Of a stretch of 64,000 nucleotides of DNA, positions 1 through 8,214 are shown in pieces. The notes under the pieces are model-generated. The model did no database searches and was not told the DNA's origin. It saw only the letters and a program-made list of their open reading frames with translations. This DNA comes from Haemophilus haemolyticus M19501. GTDB lineage: Bacteria > Pseudomonadota > Gammaproteobacteria > Enterobacterales > Pasteurellaceae. The DNA lies in contig NZ_AFQO01000015.1 of the NCBI RefSeq assembly GCF_000222025.1, positions 124,001 to 188,000 on the forward strand, given 5' to 3'. A program made the translations under genes and the position numbers. Numbering within the stretch: position 1 is the stretch's first letter; the number at the start of each line of letters is the position of its first letter.

Positions 1-287
1 GATAAGTATTTTGGTATCGCCCCGCACACCGCCACATCATTTGCTGTGCCGCACACCGCTAATTTCCCGATATTACCACCAGGGAAAAAAATGGGATCAA
101 TCACAAAACTATCTGTGCTAAATGACAGTGTTTCGCCTTGCTTTGCTAATTCGGTTAATGGAATTCTTGCCTGATCTTCCCCTTGCACCAAAATAGGATT
201 TGCAAAGGCTTCTACAAAATAATCTTGGATCAATTTTTGCATAGCTGCACCGCCATTACCGTGCGCCATAGTGATAAATTCGCTCAT
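1..287 (-). CDS. hypE: HypE, hydrogenase maturation (carbamoyl dehydratase), N-terminal part; 3' end outside window
   Basis: Reverse translation from the ATG at 285-287 gives about 95 residues starting MSEFITMAHGNGG, with FSTDSFVIDPIFFPGGNIGKL and LAVCGTANDVAVCGA. These are the glycine-rich start and the nucleotide-binding block of HypE. HypE dehydrates the carbamoyl group handed over by HypF to make the cyanide ligand of the [NiFe]-hydrogenase iron. The start lies one base after the hypD stop codon and has an upstream CGGAGAG ribosome site, so it is translated from the same message as hypB and hypD. The gene continues past base 1, so its C-terminus, including the usual final cysteine, cannot be checked. 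Confidence 0.93.
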   Translation of the reverse strand, partial: MSEFITMAHGNGGAAMQKLIQDYFVEAFANPILVQGEDQARIPLTELAKQGETLSFSTDSFVIDPIFFPGGNIGKLAVCGTANDVAVCGAIPKYL

Positions 288-288
288 T

Positions 289-1401
289 TTATTCTCTCCG
301 ATATTGATAATAGGCTGCACATGCGCCTTCGGAAGAAACCATTAATGCGCCATAAGCATTATCTGGATTACAACCTGTGCCAAATAATGGGCAATCAGAT
401 GGTTTACAACGCCCAGTCAAGACATCACCACAACGAGAATTAGGATCATCGGCCACCTGTTGAGCTTGGCTTTGGAAATAAATTTCGGCATCAAATTCAC
501 GATAAGCATCCGTCAATTCCACGCCAGATTGTTCAATTTCTCCCAATCCACGCCATTCACTGCTTGCTTTAAGCTGGAATACTTCTTGCATTGAACGTTG
601 GGCTAAAGCATTTCCGTGATCATCAACAATGCGTTTATATTGATTTTCGATTTCACAACGGCCATCAACAAATTGCTGCACTAACATTACAATCGCCTGC
701 AAAATATCTAAAGGTTCAAAACCTGTAATCACAAAAGGTTTGTGATATTTATCGACAATCCCTTGATAAGGCGATGAACCAATCACCATACTTACATGCC
801 CTGGTGCAAGAAAACCATCAATTTTGACTTGATCTTGTGCCAGCAAGCTATGTAACGTTGGAATAATCGTGATGTTTTGGCAAACAATCCAGAAATTTTT
901 TGTTCCTAGTTTTTTGGCTTGTTGAAGCGTCACTGCTGTGCTCGGCATAGTCGTTTCAAATCCTAAGGAAAAAAAGACGACTTTTTTATTCGGATTATTT
1001 TGTGCAATATTCAACGCATCCAAAGGTGAATACACAATGCGAACATCTGCGCCTTTCGCTTTGGCTTCTAAAAGCGAACCTTTGCGACCTTTCACCCGCA
1101 TTGCATCACCAAAGGTACAAAAAATGACATCAGGTTTCAGCGCAATTTCAATACAAACATCAATACGCCCCATCGGAAGCACACAGACAGGGCAACCAGG
1201 GCCATGAATAAATTCGATACTTTTTGGCAATAGCCGATCCAATCCAAATTTAAAAATCGTATGGGTATGTCCGCCACATACTTCCATTAAATACAATGGA
1301 TTCTGCGCCGTAAAGTGCGGCATTTTTTCCATCAGTTTTTCAAGTTGCGCCACTAAACTACGGGCAAGTTCAGGATCGCGAAATTCATCAACAAATCGCA
1401 T
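289..1401 (-). CDS. hypD: HypD, hydrogenase iron-cyanide assembly [4Fe-4S] protein
   Basis: The 370-residue protein is full length for HypD. It carries the family signatures CGGHTH (about 42-47), GPGCPVC (about 67-73), GFETT, PGHVS and GFEPLDIL, and a cysteine-rich C-terminus (SRCGDVLTGRCKPSDCPLFGTGC) that ligates the [4Fe-4S] cluster. With HypC it scaffolds the Fe(CN)2CO unit of [NiFe] hydrogenases in the cytoplasm. It lies 3 bases after hypB and one base before hypE, so the three are co-transcribed. Neither hypC nor hypA lies between them; they must be elsewhere. As I recall, hypD is used as a PCR marker for H. haemolyticus against H. influenzae. Confidence 0.97.
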   Translation of the reverse strand: MRFVDEFRDPELARSLVAQLEKLMEKMPHFTAQNPLYLMEVCGGHTHTIFKFGLDRLLPKSIEFIHGPGCPVCVLPMGRIDVCIEIALKPDVIFCTFGDAMRVKGRKGSLLEAKAKGADVRIVYSPLDALNIAQNNPNKKVVFFSLGFETTMPSTAVTLQQAKKLGTKNFWIVCQNITIIPTLHSLLAQDQVKIDGFLAPGHVSMVIGSSPYQGIVDKYHKPFVITGFEPLDILQAIVMLVQQFVDGRCEIENQYKRIVDDHGNALAQRSMQEVFQLKASSEWRGLGEIEQSGVELTDAYREFDAEIYFQSQAQQVADDPNSRCGDVLTGRCKPSDCPLFGTGCNPDNAYGALMVSSEGACAAYYQYRRE

Positions 1402-1404
1402 CGA

Positions 1405-2214
1405 TTATCCTTGTTTACGTTGTTGTTCTAGCCAATTTAACCACTCACTGAGACCTTGTTCAGTGGTAGCGGAAAGTTGAATCACTTCAATATTTGGATT
1501 CACACGTTTTGCATTGGCAATGCATTGTTTTACATCAAATTTCAAGTAAGGTAATAAATCCACTTTATTTAAAATCATCAAACTTGATGCGGCAAACATG
1601 TGAGGATATTTAAGTGGTTTATCTTCGCCTTCTGTCACTGATAGAATCACCACTTTAGCTTTTTCACCAAGATCAAATTCAGATGGACAAACTAAATTTC
1701 CCACATTTTCGATAAACATAATGCTGTCAACTTGAGGTCTTAATTTCACCATTGCTTCGCTAATCATTTGTGCATCCAAGTGGCAGCCTTTGCCTGTATT
1801 TACTTGAATAGCCGGCACGCCAGTAGCACGAATACGATCTGCATCATTTTCAGTTTGTTGATCGCCTTCAATGACATAACAAGTGCGGTCATTTTTGAGG
1901 GCATTTAGTGTCGTCGTTAAAAGGGTGGTTTTGCCTGAACCCGGACTCGATACAAGATTCAAGGATAAAATATGTTGTTTAGCAAAGAATGCTCGGTTGT
2001 GATCAGCTAATTGATTATTTTTTCCGAGAACATCTTGTTCGATTTTTAACAAACGTTTTTGAGTATCGTCTGCATCGACTGGTTTATTGAAATGAAATGT
2101 TGAATGTGAAAAGTTTGGCGTACCTGATTGATGACTTCCTTGATCATCATGAGTATGAGGCAATTCACCAATACGGACTTGCTCTGGATGTCCGCAGCCA
2201 CAGGTTGTACACAT
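1405..2214 (-). CDS. hypB: HypB, GTPase for nickel insertion into hydrogenase
   Basis: The 269-residue protein opens with MCTTCGCG, the N-terminal high-affinity nickel motif of HypB. A short histidine-containing linker follows, then a SIMIBI-class G domain: Walker [10 protein letters not shown] (about 89-97), GKGCHLDA with metal-binding Cys and His, [16 protein letters not shown] and NKVDLL. HypB uses GTP hydrolysis with HypA to load nickel into the hydrogenase large subunit. The histidine stretch is modest, so this copy looks more like a delivery protein than a nickel store. It follows nikO by 147 bases that contain a candidate FNR-controlled promoter. The ATG has an upstream GGAGG site. Confidence 0.96.
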   Translation of the reverse strand: MCTTCGCGHPEQVRIGELPHTHDDQGSHQSGTPNFSHSTFHFNKPVDADDTQKRLLKIEQDVLGKNNQLADHNRAFFAKQHILSLNLVSSPGSGKTTLLTTTLNALKNDRTCYVIEGDQQTENDADRIRATGVPAIQVNTGKGCHLDAQMISEAMVKLRPQVDSIMFIENVGNLVCPSEFDLGEKAKVVILSVTEGEDKPLKYPHMFAASSLMILNKVDLLPYLKFDVKQCIANAKRVNPNIEVIQLSATTEQGLSEWLNWLEQQRKQG

Positions 2215-2324
2215 AAATCCTCCGTTTTAATGTGCTTATTTGGGCTGAGGTTTCAAACTGACTTTCAACAGAAATGATGTTTAAAACCCTCAAAGCCCTT
2301 AGCTTTGTCAACAAATTTGCAACA

Positions 2325-2365
2325 AGCATAGCACAATCAAAATTCGGCTTTTTGATGAAGATCAT
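2325..2365 (-). promoter_or_regulatory. Candidate FNR-activated promoter for hypBDE
   Basis: TTGATGAAGATCAT at 2352-2365 matches the FNR consensus TTGAT-N4-ATCAA in 9 of 10 positions. Reading the minus strand, a -10-like TATGCT lies at 2325-2330, which puts the start near 2318 and the FNR centre about 41 bases upstream, the class II activator position. The site overlaps the nikO stop codon. FNR control would fit the anaerobic use of hydrogenase, and E. coli hypBCDE has an FNR-dependent promoter. The promoter itself is inferred. Confidence 0.55.
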
Positions 2366-2979
2366 AAACTGATAATTTCTGTGGCTAATTCGTTAATAAA
2401 TCCATGATGATGGGATGAAATCAAAATGGGTAAGGAAAGTTCTCGCAAAAGTGCGGTCAATTTTTCAGTATTTTTTCGATCTAATCCATTGGTGGGCTCA
2501 TCTAATAATAAGATTTTTGGTTGCATCGCTAAGACACCCGCAAGTGCGGTAAAATTTTTTTCACCACCAGATAAGGTATGCACCATACGATCTTTTAAAC
2601 GTGTAATACCAAGACGTTCTAATTGCTGCTCTGCGATATGATACGCCTGCTCTCTAGGCACATTTTGGTTTAATGGTCCAAAGGCAATATCATCCAATAC
2701 TGTTGGGCCAAAAAGTTGATCATCAGCATTTTGAAAACAAATACCAATCGTGCCACGAAATGGCGCAAAATCTTTTTCTTTACGACAAACTTTGCCAAAT
2801 AGTTTAATTTCCCCCTTGGTTACTGGAACAAATCCCAACAAAGCAAGCAGTAAAGTGGTTTTTCCTGAGCCAATTTCCCCTTGTACGATAAGACGTTTTT
2901 GACCTTCCAAGGTAAAACTCAAATCTTGAATAATCGCTCTACCATTGCGTTCTATACAAAGATTATTTACAGCTAACAT
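2362..2979 (-). CDS. nikO: NikO, ATPase of the ECF-type nickel transporter
   Basis: From the chosen ATG the product has 205 residues and is a compact ABC ATPase: Walker [12 protein letters not shown] near the N-terminus, signature LSGGEKN, Walker B ILLLDEPTNGLD, and a late switch histidine in SSHHHG. It powers nickel uptake with NikQ and NikM at the inner membrane. A longer reading starts 12 codons upstream inside nikQ; I prefer 2979 because it begins MLAVNNLCIERNG and sits just past the nikQ stop with an AGAGAG ribosome site. An uptake-signal core lies inside the gene near 2446. Last gene of the nik set, before hypB. Confidence 0.93.
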   Translation of the reverse strand: MLAVNNLCIERNGRAIIQDLSFTLEGQKRLIVQGEIGSGKTTLLLALLGFVPVTKGEIKLFGKVCRKEKDFAPFRGTIGICFQNADDQLFGPTVLDDIAFGPLNQNVPREQAYHIAEQQLERLGITRLKDRMVHTLSGGEKNFTALAGVLAMQPKILLLDEPTNGLDRKNTEKLTALLRELSLPILISSHHHGFINELATEIISL

Positions 2980-2980
2980 A

Positions 2981-3613
2981 TTATTTTTCTCTCTTTTTGC
3001 CAAACTGAAAACCACGACATTTTAACGCCATTTGCACAGTTTCGGCTTTCAACAGGGCATGAATCAATAATAAAGCGACACTTTGAGCGGTCACATAAAG
3101 GGTTCGGCGATTAAGTCCTGGACGAAATCCACGAGCGCGCATGGCAATATCCATTTTTTGACGCAATTCGCCAAGCAGTGCAATGTAACGTACAGTCAGC
3201 ACAAAAAGTTGAATTAATTTTTCTGGCAAAGGCAATTTGCCAATGGCTTGAACAAGCACCGCATCATTAATATTCCACAAAAAAAGCCAAAGAGAAATCA
3301 ACAATAAATGAGTACGCAAACTCAATTTTTCTGCTAATTCTATACCTTGAAAATTGAGTTCAATGCCATTTTCGCCAATTTTCCAACTTAATGTCGCCCA
3401 CATTAAAGCAATAAAAATGATTAAAGCAAACCAACGTTTAAGATAGGGCAAAAAAGATTTTTGACTGAACTGCAGTGAAATAAAAAAGAGAGAAACTGCA
3501 AGCACATTAAGGGGGATAAGCCAAGTGAGATCACTCAATCCACTAATAATTAGCCCCCAGATAAATAGATAAATCAACCTAAAGTGCGGTTGAAATAAGT
3601 GATGAATTTTCAT
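2981..3613 (-). CDS. nikQ: NikQ, transmembrane T component of the nickel ECF transporter
   Basis: The 210-residue protein has several hydrophobic segments and the two coupling motifs of ECF T components: ARGFRPGLNRRT and, close to the C-terminus, ALKCRGF, which contact the ATPase. It starts on the last base of the nikM stop codon and ends 1 base before nikO, so translational coupling is likely. Members of this family are often annotated CbiQ; the flanking nikK and nikL, the MerR-type regulator and the downstream hyp genes favour nickel over cobalt. Confidence 0.92.
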   Translation of the reverse strand: MKIHHLFQPHFRLIYLFIWGLIISGLSDLTWLIPLNVLAVSLFFISLQFSQKSFLPYLKRWFALIIFIALMWATLSWKIGENGIELNFQGIELAEKLSLRTHLLLISLWLFLWNINDAVLVQAIGKLPLPEKLIQLFVLTVRYIALLGELRQKMDIAMRARGFRPGLNRRTLYVTAQSVALLLIHALLKAETVQMALKCRGFQFGKKREK

Positions 3614-4233
3614 TAAGAGACATTCTCGATACGATTCATGACTTCAGGATACATTTTACCAAGCAAGGTAATCACTCCTACGCTGATAATACTATCCAAA
3701 ATAAATACCGGAATATGAGAGACTAGCAAGAGCCAAACAAGATTCAGATAACTTTTTCCACCATCTAACATCAGCACAAAAGAAGCAAGTGCGCCTGCCC
3801 CGCCAACGCCAATTACGCCAGCTCCAATACCGACGAATAAGCGATCTTTTAAAGCTATGTGCGGTTGTAAACGAGAACGAAAAAGATAATGAGCAATCAC
3901 TGCAGGCGTTGCCATCACGCATAGATTGACGCCTAACACTGCAAATCCGCCAAAAGAAAAGAAGATGACTTGCAATAAAAGGGCGATAAGAAACGCAGGA
4001 AAAACAGCCCACCCAAGGAATAAACCAGCCATACCATTTAAAATTAAATGCACACTGCCAATACCTACGGGGACATGAATGGTTCCAGCCACAAAAAATG
4101 CCGCAGCAAAAAGTGCGGTGAGCGGTAAACGTTCTGATTCTAAACGACGCAACCCCACGGCAATTCCCACAACAGCAAGCACTACGCCAGCTAATAAAAT
4201 AGGCGTATGTAACACGCCTTCAGATAAATGCAT
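3613..4233 (-). CDS. nikM: NikM, substrate-binding membrane component for nickel
   Basis: The 206-residue membrane protein begins MHLSEG. In CbiM/NikM proteins the free N-terminal Met and His2 bind the metal, so nothing may be added before this start. A further conserved histidine lies in GTIHVPVG. About six or seven hydrophobic helices follow. The ATG overlaps the nikL stop by one base. The segment LPLTALFAAAFF is written by an uptake-signal core (4111-4119), so the DNA signal sits inside a membrane helix. Confidence 0.94.
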   Translation of the reverse strand: MHLSEGVLHTPILLAGVVLAVVGIAVGLRRLESERLPLTALFAAAFFVAGTIHVPVGIGSVHLILNGMAGLFLGWAVFPAFLIALLLQVIFFSFGGFAVLGVNLCVMATPAVIAHYLFRSRLQPHIALKDRLFVGIGAGVIGVGGAGALASFVLMLDGGKSYLNLVWLLLVSHIPVFILDSIISVGVITLLGKMYPEVMNRIENVS

Positions 4234-4718
4234 TAAATACGTCCTTGTTTAATTTTACGCGCATTACGTAAAGCAATAAGTCCAGCAATACCAACGATAT
4301 AACCGATTCCACCTAAAATATCATGCAAATAAATTTTATCTTTTAAATGCGCAATATCTTCACGAAGCAGCATTAAATCTGCACCGCTTTGATTTTCGGC
4401 AGATGTATGAGCGGCAACCACTGACGCGCGGTGTCCTTCATCGCCTTCCACCACCACTTTTAAGGTGGTATGTGGCACATCAGCAATAGAAAGCTTAAAT
4501 GCACCTTGGCGGTCTGTTTTTCCAGTTAAAACGGGATCAGAAACACCCGAGCGGAAAACTTCTAAATAAGTTTCAGCTGCAGGGGTCATATCAGAATAAT
4601 AGGATTTGCCAGAGAGTGTTTGCCCATCATATTGGGCAAACACATAAAGCGCGTGGGCATAAGCATTCGGGAGATAGCAAGCCGCAAAAAGTGCGGTTAA
4701 AAAAACAATTTTCTTCAT
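4233..4718 (-). CDS. nikL: NikL, auxiliary exported and membrane-anchored nickel transporter component
   Basis: The 161-residue protein has a cleavable-looking signal peptide ending NAYAHA, an extracytoplasmic part with a beta-rich look (VFAQYDGQTLSGKSYYSDMT, LTGKTDRQGAFKLSIADVP), a charged stretch and a C-terminal membrane helix (GGIGYIVGIAGLIAL) before a basic tail. This fits NikL, the accessory subunit that replaces NikN in some nickel ECF systems. An uptake-signal core (4689-4697) encodes LTALF inside the signal peptide. It overlaps nikM by one base and lies 12 bases after nikK. Confidence 0.87.
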   Translation of the reverse strand: MKKIVFLTALFAACYLPNAYAHALYVFAQYDGQTLSGKSYYSDMTPAAETYLEVFRSGVSDPVLTGKTDRQGAFKLSIADVPHTTLKVVVEGDEGHRASVVAAHTSAENQSGADLMLLREDIAHLKDKIYLHDILGGIGYIVGIAGLIALRNARKIKQGRI

Positions 4719-4730
4719 CCCAAATCCATA

Positions 4731-5414
4731 TTATTGTGCGTCAAAAGTTAGCATATATTCTACAGAGCGACGATCGTAATCCGCATTATTAGTTACTTTT
4801 TCCTCAAACTCTGCCCATACTTTGTTGAAACCTTTAACTGGCGTAAATTGAGCAATACCTTTTTCATTAGTTAAATTGAACGGTGCATCTTCACTTACAC
4901 CTACTTTAATGCCTTGAACGGGTTTACCGTTATGTAAAACAAGGATAGAAAGTGGTTTGTTCGCTTGTGCTTTTTCTTGAGGAATCAATTCGTAAGCTTG
5001 TTGATGAGATTTGAAAGATTCAGCATCCCATTTCAAAATCGCTTTACCAAATTTAACAGGGTTGGTACTAAATTCTGCTGTTGGTTCTTCACGTTTTGTT
5101 TTTTCAACGTATTTACCGCTTGGTAATTTTGACCATACACCATTATCGAAATGAATGAAGACTAAATCTGATTTAGGCATAAGATAGGCTTCGCCATTTC
5201 TGAATTGGTAATCAACGGCAGTTAATTTTCCTTGCGCATTTAAGGCTTGGATAGATTTAAGTTTAGATTCTGGATAAGTTTCAGTTTGTTCATGTCCAAA
5301 TTTCACTACGTATTCATCTTGTGATGAAGCAGGCTCAAGCCAAACATTGTGAGCGTTAGCAACAGACACACCTAAAAGTGCGGTTAATCCCACTGCGATT
5401 TTTTTCAATTCCAT
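4731..5414 (-). CDS. nikK: NikK, periplasmic DUF4198-family nickel transport component
   Basis: The 227-residue protein has the signal peptide MELKKIAVGLTALLGVSVANA, directly followed by HNVWLEP. The histidine just after the cleavage site and the HNxWLxP motif are typical of DUF4198 proteins accompanying nickel and cobalt ECF transporters. The rest resembles a soluble beta-sandwich (LSILVLHNGKPVQGIKVGV). First gene of nikKLMQO, transcribed from a MerR-type promoter shared with divergent nimR. An uptake-signal core (5376-5384) lies in the signal peptide codons. Confidence 0.9.
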   Translation of the reverse strand: MELKKIAVGLTALLGVSVANAHNVWLEPASSQDEYVVKFGHEQTETYPESKLKSIQALNAQGKLTAVDYQFRNGEAYLMPKSDLVFIHFDNGVWSKLPSGKYVEKTKREEPTAEFSTNPVKFGKAILKWDAESFKSHQQAYELIPQEKAQANKPLSILVLHNGKPVQGIKVGVSEDAPFNLTNEKGIAQFTPVKGFNKVWAEFEEKVTNNADYDRRSVEYMLTFDAQ

Positions 5415-5457
5415 TTTGGATACTCCTTGTTTGTTTAAGAAAATCTAGGCGTATGAT

Positions 5458-5488
5458 AAAATATGAAGTAACTTTAGAATCAAGTCAT
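5458..5488 (-). promoter_or_regulatory. nikK promoter with MerR-type 19-bp spacer and NimR operator dyad
   Basis: On the minus strand ATGACT (5483-5488) and TATTTT (5458-5463) are 19 bases apart, the overlong spacer that MerR-family activators correct by twisting the DNA. The dyad ACTT-TAGAATC-AAGT (5471-5485) occupies the -35 side of the spacer. The divergent nimR start is 16 bases beyond. The hexamer and dyad geometry is seen in the sequence; NimR binding is inferred. Confidence 0.7.
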
Positions 5489-5503
5489 TTTTTAAGGAAA
5501 TTG

Positions 5504-5911
5504 ATGAAAATTGGAGCGCTTGCTAAAGCCCTAGGCTGTACCGTAGAAACCATTCGTTATTATGAACAACAAGGTTTAATCCCGCTCCCCAAACGCACTT
5601 CAGGCAATTTTAGGCAATATAATGAAGAACACTTGCAACGTTTATCATTTATTTGTAACTGCCGAAATCTAGATATTTCATTAAGTGAAATAAAAACCCT
5701 ACTGAATTTAGAAAACGCCTCCAAACAACAAGCAGAAGAAATAAATCGTGTATTAGACAAACACATTAAAGAGGTGGCGACAAGGATTCACGAACTCGCC
5801 CATTTGCGGATGAAATTAATGGAATTACGTGAGAAAACAGTCTCGAATGATGAAGATCCAATGAAATTGCTATTGCAACATAGTGGCGTGAAATTTGTGC
5901 GATTAAAATAA
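5504..5911 (+). CDS. nimR: NimR, MerR-family nickel-responsive regulator
   Basis: From the ATG at 5504 the product has 135 residues. An N-terminal winged helix-turn-helix (MKIGALAKALGCTVETIRYYEQQGLI) is followed by a long dimerisation helix (about 80-115) and a short tail. The reading frame is open upstream to 5378, but that would run across the nikK promoter; 5504 has an AAGGAAATTG ribosome site and starts exactly at the MerR homology. The C-terminus lacks a cysteine-rich metal loop, so metal sensing is not obvious from sequence. H. influenzae NimR is reported as the activator of nikKLMQO. Divergent from nikK. Confidence 0.88.
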   Translation: MKIGALAKALGCTVETIRYYEQQGLIPLPKRTSGNFRQYNEEHLQRLSFICNCRNLDISLSEIKTLLNLENASKQQAEEINRVLDKHIKEVATRIHELAHLRMKLMELREKTVSNDEDPMKLLLQHSGVKFVRLK

Positions 5912-5924
5912 CCGCACTTTTAGA

Positions 5925-6467
5925 TTATGGCTGACTAGATAAACGCTGTTTTGCTTCCTGATTACCTAATTCAGCAGCTTTTTTCAACCATTCTAAGGAT
6001 TTTTTAGGCTGGTTTTGTGAGAGATAAATATTACTTAACATCATCATCGCATCCGTATCTTTAGCCCGAGCGGTACGTTCAAAAAGCTTAATGGCCTGCT
6101 CTGTATTTTGTTTGACGTAATCGCCACGTAGATACATAACGCCAAGGTTATTTAGCCCTTTCACGCTGCCCTTCTCTGCGGCTTCGCTAAACCACCAATA
6201 AGCCTTTTCATAATCTCTCGCTGTGCCACGCCCGAGATTATATAACATACCAAGATTGCTTTGAGCCGTTATATTTCCTTCCAACGCCATCGGATACATA
6301 ATATCGAAAACAGAGATCCATTGCTGTTTATTGGCAAACTCTTGTGCCAAATTCATTTTAGCTTGATCATCCATTTTCGAACCTGCTGTAACATCAACGG
6401 TTTTCATTGCCCAAATAGGCAAACTACAAGAAAGTAATACTGTATGAAAAAATAACTTCAGTTTCAT
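5925..6467 (-). CDS. Exported Sel1-like TPR repeat protein
   Basis: The 180-residue product has a signal peptide ([20 protein letters not shown]) followed by Sel1-type helical repeats. Examples are [20 protein letters not shown] (about 90-110) and a following block ending GVMYLRGD, then further degenerate copies to the C-terminus. Such proteins act as periplasmic protein-binding scaffolds; the partner is unknown here. The stop of the preceding membrane-protein gene abuts its start, so the two genes are co-transcribed. Confidence 0.8.
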   Translation of the reverse strand: MKLKLFFHTVLLSCSLPIWAMKTVDVTAGSKMDDQAKMNLAQEFANKQQWISVFDIMYPMALEGNITAQSNLGMLYNLGRGTARDYEKAYWWFSEAAEKGSVKGLNNLGVMYLRGDYVKQNTEQAIKLFERTARAKDTDAMMMLSNIYLSQNQPKKSLEWLKKAAELGNQEAKQRLSSQP

Positions 6468-7184
6468 TTATAAAGTTGCTATTAAAAGTAAAATAAAAAA
6501 CACAGCAGTAATCGCAAATTCGGTTAGTCCAACTTGCATAACAGAGAGCTTTTTAGTGGGCAGATAAACCGCTCGCACTAATCCAGGGACAAAAGCTAAT
6601 GCTAAAACAAATTGTTGCGAAACCACAAAAATCAGCACACATAATAAGTGAAAAATCACTGATGCCCAAAAATAACGTGGATTTTTTCGCTCACGCATCA
6701 TAGATTTCACATAAAGTGTTGTTCCAATAAAAAATAATGTTGGATAAATCGCTACCCAAAGTATTTTTTCATCAAAAGTGCGGTCAGAAAAATAATAAGA
6801 TCCCATTCCAGCTAAAGCAAAAATTAAGATCCCAGCCAAATCATTCCATAAATTACGTTCATCTTTTTTCTTGGTAAAGTAAATATTTACTATTACAAAA
6901 GGCAGCATGGCAAACATAAAATAAAGCACTTGCCAATTATAAATTAACGCGGGAATCGCAAAAATCACTGCGGCAGCAAAATAAATCACAGACCATTTTT
7001 TGTATAACTCAAGATTTTTACCTTTAAATAAATTCAAAAAAGGATAAGTCATCAAATAAAGCGAAAACCATCCTAATAATAAAAATACGTGCGCCCATAC
7101 TGGATTAGCAAGTAACATACCGTAAATAAAAGGCACCAATGCCATAACAATAGCACCGTGCTGATTAGAAATAAGCAATTTCAT
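6468..7184 (-). CDS. YwiC-like integral membrane protein
   Basis: The 238-residue protein is almost entirely hydrophobic, with about seven or eight predicted helices. It begins MKLLISNQHGAIVMALVPFIYG; the NQHGA segment is characteristic of the YwiC-like family. Function is unknown. It abuts the Sel1-repeat gene downstream. Divergent from the RidA-family gene, with 111 bases between them. Confidence 0.8.
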   Translation of the reverse strand: MKLLISNQHGAIVMALVPFIYGMLLANPVWAHVFLLLGWFSLYLMTYPFLNLFKGKNLELYKKWSVIYFAAAVIFAIPALIYNWQVLYFMFAMLPFVIVNIYFTKKKDERNLWNDLAGILIFALAGMGSYYFSDRTFDEKILWVAIYPTLFFIGTTLYVKSMMRERKNPRYFWASVIFHLLCVLIFVVSQQFVLALAFVPGLVRAVYLPTKKLSVMQVGLTEFAITAVFFILLLIATL

Positions 7185-7295
7185 AATAATTAAATAATTG
7201 AGAATAATTGTCGGGTATTCTAGCTTAGTAAAGAGGATTTTACAAAGCAGTAAAGGCTATTTAGAATAGAAGAAAATACCCAAAAGGAGAATCCT

Positions 7296-7646
7296 ATGAC
7301 AATTCAACGCATTTTACCTAGTTCACGTTTAAGTGAAATTTCAATTCATAACAACCTCGCCTATTTTGCAGGACAAGTTCCAGAATTAACCATCGAGCAA
7401 AATGCCTACGAACAAACCAAAGAAGTATTAGGTTTAATTGATAAATTATTAGCAGAAATTGGCTCCAATAAAAGCAATATTTTAACTGCACAAATTTTCT
7501 TGGCAGATATGCAAGATTATGCACAATTAAATCAAGCTTGGGATGAATGGGTCGATCGTGTTAGCCCTCCAAGTCGAGCGACAGTCGAAGCTAAATTAGC
7601 GGATCCTCGTTGGAAAGTTGAAATTGTTATTATTGCAACTTGTTAG
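7296..7646 (+). CDS. RidA-family protein, YoaB-like branch
   Basis: The 116-residue product matches the Rid/YjgF fold. The C-terminal block PPSRATVEAKLADPRWKVEI keeps the arginine that positions the substrate carboxylate and has the PRWKVEI ending typical of YoaB-like members rather than RidA itself. RidA proteins deaminate reactive enamine or imine intermediates; the substrate of this branch is not established. A strong AAAGGAG site precedes the ATG. The next gene follows after 29 bases. Confidence 0.82.
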   Translation: MTIQRILPSSRLSEISIHNNLAYFAGQVPELTIEQNAYEQTKEVLGLIDKLLAEIGSNKSNILTAQIFLADMQDYAQLNQAWDEWVDRVSPPSRATVEAKLADPRWKVEIVIIATC

Positions 7647-7675
7647 TTTTTAAGCCAAATAAACAGGAGAATATT

Positions 7676-8080
7676 ATGGAAAATTGGACAAATGAAATTT
7701 GGGTAGCGATTGGTATCGCTTTTATTGTTGGATTATTTATTGGTTACATTGCCGTGCGTTTAACCAAAGGCTCCGTAAAACATCAAGCTAAAACAGAAGC
7801 TGAATTAAAAACAGTCAAAAACCAACTTGATACACAAAAGGCTCAAATCGAAAAACATTTTGCAGAAAGTGCTGAATTATTCAAAACCTTAATTAACGAT
7901 TATCAAAAACTTTATCGCCACTACGCAACCTCCTCCAATAATTTACTGGGCGAAAAAGATCACAAAGGTTTATTCACTCAACAGTTGATTACTGCGACAG
8001 ATAAATCTCAAAATGAACAACCAAGAGATTATTCCGAGGGTGCATCGGGTTTGTTTAAAGAAAAGAAAGAAGAAAATTAA
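7676..8080 (+). CDS. zapG: ZapG (YhcB), DUF1043 division and envelope protein
   Basis: The 134-residue protein has one N-terminal membrane helix (EIWVAIGIAFIVGLFIGYIA), then a long charged coiled coil (about 35-85) and a low-complexity tail. This is the architecture of YhcB/ZapG, an inner-membrane protein that links divisome and cell-wall elongation. The ATG at 7676 has a CAGGAGA site; an upstream in-frame start at 7640 would overlap the RidA-family gene and adds a non-conserved stretch. A terminator follows directly. Confidence 0.86.
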   Translation: MENWTNEIWVAIGIAFIVGLFIGYIAVRLTKGSVKHQAKTEAELKTVKNQLDTQKAQIEKHFAESAELFKTLINDYQKLYRHYATSSNNLLGEKDHKGLFTQQLITATDKSQNEQPRDYSEGASGLFKEKKEEN

Positions 8081-8086
8081 AAAGTG

Positions 8087-8118
8087 CGGCTAAAAATAGA
8101 AATGTTTTTAGCCGTTTT
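8087..8118 (+). terminator. Rho-independent terminator of zapG
   Basis: CGGCTAAAAA (8087-8096) pairs with TTTTTAGCCG (8105-8114), followed by TTTT. The stem begins in a degenerate uptake-signal core. A further imperfect hairpin (GATATA...TATATC, about 8118-8149) lies just beyond. Confidence 0.8.
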
Positions 8119-8166
8119 GATATAGGAACAATTTATTGTTCTCTTATATCACTCATAAAACCTAGA

Positions 8167-8200
8167 TAAAACAAAACCCCGCGATTAGTTTCGCGGGGTT
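8167..8200 (-). terminator. Rho-independent terminator of tRNA-Val
   Basis: AACCCCGCGA and TCGCGGGGTT (8175-8184 and 8191-8200) form a GC-rich 10-bp stem. On the minus strand it is followed by a T-rich tail, 15 bases after the tRNA 3' end. Confidence 0.9.
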
Positions 8201-8214
8201 ATGAAAGGGTTAGT

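Noticed and set aside
2165..2365. Small minus-strand frame between nikO and hypB
   Set aside because: It overlaps the hypB start in another frame, resembles nothing and covers the FNR-promoter region.
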